From the NCBI GenBank assembly GCA_012845835.1, contig JABAKD010000017.1, positions 2,355,001 through 2,419,000 on the forward strand: DNA of 64,000 nucleotides, given 5' to 3'. Numbering within the stretch: the first letter of the stretch is position 1; each line of letters opens with the position of its first letter. Source of the DNA: Undaria pinnatifida (lineage: Eukaryota; Sar; Phaeophyceae; Laminariales; Alariaceae). The notes beneath the pieces are model-generated. The model was not told where the DNA came from, ran no database searches, and worked only from the letters and a program-made list of their open reading frames with translations. The position numbers and the translations under genes are program-made. Below, in pieces: positions 58,581 to 64,000 of this stretch.

Positions 58581-61500
58581 ATGTATCGTCTTCTTCAACG
58601 TTGGAAATTAAATAAAAAAACAAAGACTTGAAAGTTGTAGCGACCCGACCCGATCCGACCCGACCCGACCCGACCCGACCCGATCCGACCCGTGAGGTTT
58701 CCAAAACTTCCTGACTCGGCCTCACTCGCCCCGCAACATGTGGGAAACCGCCTGACCCGACCCGTGGGACGGCTTATGACCTGTTTTAACGTGGTATGGC
58801 ATAACGCCTACCAGGTACCGTGAACACCCCGGTTTAAGAGAGCCCCCGTGACAAGCCGAAACACGCGCTCTACACATTGCTTTCAGCTGAAGTGGGAAAT
58901 GCTGATTCTGCGATACCCCTCCCCCCCTAAATCAGCGATTTTCTGTAACGAACGTTTCATGGTTGCTCGAAATGAGAAAGCATGCTATGAAAAGAAAAGA
59001 AAAATAGTCTATTGTCTTGTTCGCAAAAGACCATCGAACGACGACGTCGGGGTGGCAAGGATGTTAACCCATGGATGTTTCAATCATTTGATCTATCAGC
59101 ATGGGGATACGATTATCAAAGAGTCTTGGGATTCATTATAGCAGCACCGCATGGCCTCCATTCCATATCGAGCTTACATTTATTGTTTTTCAATATCGAG
59201 TTTACATTTATTGTCGGAATGGTACTAGGTATCTCCAATAGTCACCATTACCAAAGCCACGTGATGACACTCACTTCTAGGGGAGCAACTCCCTCCGTCC
59301 CCTCTTCAATACGCCTCTTAGTGAAACCTTTGAAGTCTCGGTCTCCGATGGACCGCGACACGGCAAGCTCGCCGCACACGCTGCATTCGAACGGTATCAC
59401 CAAAGCGATATGGAGAGGAAGTGGCAGGGGCGGAGGGTAGGGTAAAGCATCCGCAGAGAGCACAAACGTCCATTTTCACGCAAGTTTCAACTTTTTTTTT
59501 CCTCGTCGAAAAAAGTTTTTATGAAGTTGAATTTGACACGAAAATCATTTTATTATGAATGCACAAAGTCAGCCGCGGACGCGAATCAACAATAAGTATC
59601 AGTGAGACAATAGTAAATTAACGTTTCGCGAGGTTAAGATGCTGTGACGTTGCCATTGTGTGTTGTGCTGTCATATGTTTACTATCGTGACTACCCTATA
59701 GTATACCGGTAGTATGGTAATACGTTAAAATGTACTCCGTATATTACATGGTATGGCATGGCACGGTATAGCGAGCTATGGTATGGTATGCTTTGGTATG
59801 GTATGATATGATATGATACGGTATGATATGGCCTGGTATGGTACGGTATGGTACGGTATGGTACGGTATGGTACGGTATATGTATGGGATGGTATGGCAT
59901 GGTATATGTACGGTATGGTATGATACTTATGCAATGTGTACCACGTATAATGTAAGACACTACTGATATCATGCGGTAAGGAAAGTATGGGATGAACGTA
60001 CCGTCTGATCGTATTCCAGCAGACGTGGTCCGTCGCCGCCATCCGGATCTGAGGATCGTCGAGGTCCATTTGCTTTAGTTGCCGAAGGAACAGCTCCTGT
60101 AGGTATCGAGGCGACGGAAAAACGGGGAAAAAGGGAGCAACGACAAAAAAATTAAAAAAAGGGGTAAAAATCAAACCCTCTCGGGCAACGGGGGGGGGGG
60201 GAAGGAAGACGAACACATTGTGAAGTCAAGCCAACCAAATCAAAAACAAAAAACCAAACCAAACCAAGGCCGAACCAAACCAAAGCACACCACACCAAAG
60301 CACACCACACCAAAGCACACCACATCAACCCCACCCAAGCCAAAGTAAACCAAAGCAAAGCAAAGCAAAGCAGACCAAAGCAAAGCAGACCATAGCAAAG
60401 CAGATCAAAGCAGACCAAGGCAAACAATGCAAACCATACAACCTCAAATCAGAAACCCAAACGCGAAACAAACCAAGCCAGCCGCCGATGCAGCCGCACG
60501 ACACCGCACCACACTGCACCTGTCGTTTGCTGTTCTCACAAAATCACTCATGGGTGTATCAAAATTACGCAGTCAGCAGTTCCAAGACAAGCTCGACCCA
60601 ACAACTCGGAAGAGTAAACACACCTCACCAAAAAAACAACTCAAGCCAAAATGAACAAAAATGGAGTGAAAGAACACCCCCCCCCCAAAAAAAAAAAAAA
60701 ATAGAGCGGAACAATGCCGCAGCAAAAAACTAATATCAAGCCAATACTATCACCATGACCAAATAATGAATAAATTAAACATGCTCGTATACCAGGATAC
60801 ATGATATTTTACAGTCTACCGAAAGCAAATCTCACTCGTTCCGTGGTGACCCAGCCGTTGGCTGCGAGAAGCCTCGCATTCTCAGATTCCCTCCCCGGGT
60901 TGTGAATCAATGACATGGGTACCGCCACATCTGCCCGAGAAAGCACCGCCTCGCCGTCTCCCACGTTTCCAATGAGTAGTTTTCTGTAGGTGACGCAAAA
61001 CACGGCGAGGGAAGAAAAAAAAAGCCGAGCGCGGAGGTTATTGCAACGATGAAATTAAAACAAACTAAGAACAGAGGCTACGAGTGAAACGAAGGTGTTT
61101 CTTTCTTCGGTTTAATGAACAGAAAAAACACTAACGCTTTTTTTTAAATCTTACAACGACGATACTAAAACAAAACGAACTAAAACATCGGATAACCATT
61201 TCCAATTCATTCTCGATTTACAAGAATAAAAACACGTTTTCTTAGAAGCACAAACCCCAACCTCTCAGCCGCCTTTACCGCAATTCGAGTTATTACCTAG
61301 GATAAAACATCAAAATCGGGGAAGTTTGTTTGGCCCACGTGTGCTTCCAGTATTATGAGAAGGAAAACAAAACAAAAAAACTGCTCAAAAACACTACTTT
61401 AGACCGTTACTAACCCTCACCCTAACCTTGATCCCAAAGAACATTCTCCGGAAAAGTCCGACGTTTATTTGTTGTGTTGAAAAATTCATTGGCCACAATA

Positions 61501-63876
61501 AAACTCATTCGCATACCAAAATAATCCCCGATTTCCATGCTTTAGCCTAGACAATAATCCAGACGTATCGCTATGGCTATATAGCATGCAACCTCTGTTT
61601 TTTTAGACGTCAGACGGGAAAAGTATCTCAAAAGGTGACGACGAATGCAACCTCGACGACGCGGGCGCAGCACGACGCGATGCTCGTACTGCTGCTACCC
61701 GCTCTTGCTAGACGCTTGATACCCCCGCACGTCTCACCTCCTAGGTCGCTAGATATCCTAATGCCTGTAGCGTGTATTTTCACTTGTAACAAGGCAATCT
61801 CAGACTTAAGAGCCATGCATATCATACCCAAGGGATAATAATACATGTGTAAAAAACGAGCGGTCGGTGTATCAAAGCTTGCAAAGATGAGCATCGGATA
61901 CCCCATAGACTTATCGAACTCACAGCTGACGTACTTAAAATAATAAGTCGGTCATACTTCCTGGGTTCCTTGCGCGGTGGCTAGTTTCTTTCGTTAGTAA
62001 TAATAGCGCCCTCCCCCCCCCCCATTTTCAACTGGCGACGCGCCTCGGGTGTTCATGCCAATCGCACGCCGAAGGGCATGTTCGCGAGCGGTGGCTAGCT
62101 TTTTTTCGTTACGGTAGTTTTCAAGAGTTTCCCCCCGCCTTTTCAACTTGCGACGTCCCCCGGGGAAAAAAATCAAGCTAACCGCACCCCGTAGGGAAAG
62201 CTTGTACGATACCATAGAAATCGGGGAAAGTTTCGTAAGAAACCTGTAACATGGTCGAGCACGTTTGTCGATACATCCCCCCCCCCCCGCCCCCCGAAAT
62301 TTCGCAGGACGAAGCTCCTTTAAGGCGGGGCAAGGGGTAACCAAGGGTTGGGGATTCTAGAGTTTAGGGTAGAATTTTGCAGCGTTTTTTACGGGCCACC
62401 TCTTGCGGTTAGTGTCGGTTTCGTGTCGGTCTGACCCGACCCGACCCGACCCGACCCGTGAGTTGTGAAACACTCTTGGCCCGACTCGTAAAATTTCGAG
62501 CATCCCCTCACACGACCCGACTCGACCCGCGACATTGTGGAATCTTCCGGGTCGGTTCATGACCCGAGTATGAAAACTGGTTGTTTTTAGGGCATACAGT
62601 ACAACTACGGCGTACGGGTTGCCAGTAAGCCGGTGGAGAGTGTGCCAGAGCAACCAATGTAACCGCCTTGTTGGGGGAAGCCGCCTTATTCACCTTATTC
62701 AATCAAGGTCATGAGTTTAATCCCTCACTTGTGCCAAGTGAATTCGACCGCCCTATATCAGGATACCGCCTCATATGGGGATACCGCCTTATTGGGGGAC
62801 CCCTACTGCTGTGTTTCGACAAAAAGTGAGGGACTCTGTGTACGTGTGTCAATTTGACCGCCTTATATCGGGACACCGCCTTACTCGGACCGCCTTATAT
62901 CGGGATACCGCCTTCATCTGACCGCCTTATTGGGGGACTCCTACTGCTGTATTTCGACAATAAGTGAGGTACTCTGCGTACATGTGCGAATTTGACCGCC
63001 TTATATCGGGACACTGCCTTCCTCAGACCGCCTTACATCGGGACCCCTACTGCTGTATTTCGACACTAAGTAAGGGATTCTGTGTACGTGTGCGAATTTG
63101 ACCGCCATATATCGGGACACCGCCTCACTCAGACTGCCTTATACCGGGACCCCTACTGCTGTATTTCGAAACTAAGTGAGGGACACTGTGTACGTGTGTC
63201 AAAATGACCTCCTTGTATCGGGATACCGCCTTAATCAGACCGCTTTATTGCGGGATCCCTACTAAAAATTCATAAATACGCCGTCTCATAATACTGGAAC
63301 CACACGCGGGGGGGGGGGGGGGGGGGGGGGGGGGGCATGTCCCGGAATGCCGCACTAATAACCTATCACTTATAAACATAACATTTTGGAGAAGGCGGCT
63401 AAAACAAAAAAGTTACGACACGCAGCTTGCAAAGATGAGTCTCGACAAAATCCTCGATCTCACAGCTGGAGTGCATTCTTTTTCCATTTTTTTGAAGAAA
63501 AATAGGCGGCGAAAGAAGTTGATTGTTGGACTACACGCAGCTTGCAAAGATGAGTTTCGACGGAATCCTCGATTTTTTTTCCTTTTTTTTTTATCCTCCG
63601 GCGGATGGGGAAAAATAAAGCTTTAGCTCACCACACTTCCGCGTATTTTCATACGCGTCGTGTGTCGATTTAACTCGATCTCACAGCTGGAGTGCATTCC
63701 TTTTTCGTTTTTTTAGAAAAAGGTGTCGAAATACTGTAGGTTGATTGTTGGGCTGACCTTCCCCTGATGAGGGCCGCCAAAACTGTTGTCCCGCAGAACC
63801 AGTCCTCCTCTCCTGCCAGCTCCAGGAAATCAGCATCCACAGATAAAATCGACTCTCGGATCGCCTTCTTGGGATC
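57300..63876 (-). CDS. PP2C-family (PPM) Ser/Thr protein phosphatase, 5' exons beyond window
   Basis: A metal-dependent phosphatase removing phosphate from Ser/Thr. Six exons join without phase conflict: 63758-63876, 60836-60983, 60002-60096, 59275-59380, 58304-58492 and 57300-57413 (stop 57302-57300), 256 residues. Signature pieces in order: EEDWFCGTTVLAALI; LLIGNVGDGEAVLSR; LKQMDLDDPQIRM; GELAVSRSIGDRDFK; DEFLLIACDGLWDVLG (the metal-binding Asp-Gly); GTSDNVTVVVV near the C terminus. The first PP2C motifs (RGxxxxMED) are missing because the gene runs off the right edge. HNPGRESE replaces the more usual DHKP..E. The last intron begins with GC (GAG|GCAAGC). Introns reach 2.8 kb and hold pentanucleotide arrays and copies of an exon end. 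Localisation cannot be judged without the N terminus. Confidence 0.92.
57803..57880 (-). pseudogene. Degenerate copy 2 of phosphatase exon 3' end
   Basis: The minus strand reads NGLWDVLGK, then a shifted frame and CAGGAG|GCGGTT. It resembles the end of exon 58304-58492 (DGLWDVLGKQEA...FLDE|GCAAGC). It lies in the following intron, about 500 bp downstream. Confidence 0.75.
58062..58140 (-). pseudogene. Degenerate copy 1 of phosphatase exon 3' end
   Basis: The minus strand aligns with the exon end: LLRATDYG...GHATNFLDE|GCACTT against LLIACDGL...DHAKNFLDE|GCAAGC. It lies about 241 bp downstream of the true donor and about 257 bp upstream of the next copy, so a ~250-bp exon-end-plus-intron unit was tandemly triplicated. 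Confidence 0.78.
58635..58770. repeat. GACCC-family dispersed repeat in phosphatase intron
   Basis: CGACCCGACCCGATCCGACC units followed by CGTGAGGTTTCCAAAAC, as in 23820-25225. Confidence 0.7.
58870..59060 (-). mobile_element. ~240-bp MITE-like element, inverted third copy
   Basis: On the minus strand it reads TTGCCACCCCGACG, CATAGCATG, GAAACGTTCGTTAC, GAAAATCGCTG and a G-run, as in 14981-15226 and 15888-16125. It lies in the phosphatase intron between 58492 and 59275. Confidence 0.6.
59745..59930 (+). repeat. (TATGG/TACGG)n pentanucleotide array
   Basis: About 185 bp of GGTATGGTAC, GATATGATAT and GGTACGGTAT units in the phosphatase intron 59381-60001. Minus-strand ORFs such as PYHTVPYRT are artefacts. 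Confidence 0.9.
60225..60440 (+). repeat. (ACCAA)/(CAAAG)n pentanucleotide-like array
   Basis: About 215 bp of AACCAAACCAAGG, CAAAGCACACCA and GCAAAGCAGACCA units in the phosphatase intron 60097-60835. Confidence 0.85.
60984..62430. other. Phosphatase intron, no gene seen
   Basis: A/T-rich and repeat-poor until about 62000, where C-runs and GCGGTGGCTAG/TTTTTTCGTTA words repeat (61975-62130). No ORF fits a coding exon. Confidence 0.45.
62430..62570. repeat. GACCC-family dispersed repeat in phosphatase intron
   Basis: CGACCCGACCCGACCCGACC, then CGTGAGTTGTGAAACAC and GACTCGACCCGCGACA. Confidence 0.7.
62640..63270 (+). repeat. GACCGCCTTATATCGGGA tandem repeat
   Basis: After a leader shared with 4930-5110 come about four units of roughly 105-135 bp. 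Each has CCCTACTGCTGTATTTCGA, AAGTGAGG(G/T)A(C/T)TCTG, AATTTGACCGCC and ACCGCCTTA. Starts are near 62801, 62937, 63041 and 63146. Confidence 0.85.
63308..63337 (+). repeat. Poly(G) tract
   Basis: About 29 G residues after ACACGC and before CATGTCC in the phosphatase intron. Confidence 0.95.
63420..63705 (+). repeat. Three copies of the CAGCTTGCAAAGATGAGT word
   Basis: CAGCTTGCAAAGATGAGT(C/T)TCGAC occurs at about 63423 and 63538. TCGATCTCACAGCTGGAGTG occurs near 63456 and 63676. The same sequence lies in the copy-1-only insertion near 11257-11315. The plus strand reads MSxDxIxDLTAGV in the best copies. Confidence 0.7.
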
Positions 63877-63924
63877 CTGAAACCCCAAAAATAAACACAA
63901 AAACAAAAAACAAAAGCAACAGGA

Positions 63925-64000
63925 CCGGGTGGGGTGGGGTGGGGTGGGGTAGGGTGGGGTGGGGTTGGGTGGGGTGGGGTGGGGTGGGGGGTGGGGTAGG
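63925..64000 (+). repeat. (GGGGT)n pentanucleotide array, truncated by window end
   Basis: GGGTGGGGTGGGGTAGGGTG units run to the right edge, in the phosphatase intron upstream of exon 63758-63876. It fits a G-quadruplex pattern. Confidence 0.9.

Overview
This is a eukaryotic nuclear window: genes are split by many GT-AG (and a few GC-AG) introns, and most of the DNA is repeats and transposons. Long introns, glutamine-rich proteins and a mixture of LINE and tyrosine-recombinase (YR) retroelements suggest a stramenopile, perhaps a brown alga of the Ectocarpus type. The organism call is inference; I could not search databases.

Layout. (1) 1-8602, plus strand: the 3' part of an unrecognised multi-exon gene (gene A) with long poly-Q tracts. 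Its introns hold a (TCCTG)n array, G-rich minisatellites, copies of its own exon ends and three LINE 3' tails. (2) 8780-9690: minisatellite and low-complexity DNA. (3) About 9700-25225 and about 25440-49930: two copies of a 15.5-kb tandem segmental duplication. Each carries a copy of gene B (intact start in copy 1, decayed 5' end in copy 2) and the same series of repeat arrays. After duplication, copy 1 gained at least three small insertions. Copy 2 gained a 5'-truncated LINE and two greatly expanded (GGGTC)n arrays. (4) 25984-32025, minus strand: a nearly intact 6.04-kb YR retrotransposon inserted inside that LINE, with gag, reverse transcriptase-RNase H and recombinase genes and textbook split direct repeats. 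(5) 50-57 kb: tandem and dispersed repeats without a convincing gene. (6) 57300-63876 and beyond the right edge, minus strand: a PP2C-type protein phosphatase gene with six exons in the window.

The strongest result is the YR element. Its four terminal repeats are arranged A1-ORFs-B1-A2-B2, share an AAA core and are 99-100% identical. Removing it restores an uninterrupted LINE reading frame with no target-site duplication. Other notable points are a CCCH zinc finger in its Gag, an in-frame UAG between gag and pol, C-rich rather than A-rich tails on all four LINE 3' ends, repeated tandem copying of exon 3' ends in two unrelated genes, and a landscape dominated by pentanucleotide arrays.

How the genes relate: gene A, gene B and the phosphatase show no shared pathway. 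The three retroelement ORFs act together: Gag packages RNA, RT-RNase H makes cDNA and the recombinase integrates the circular product.
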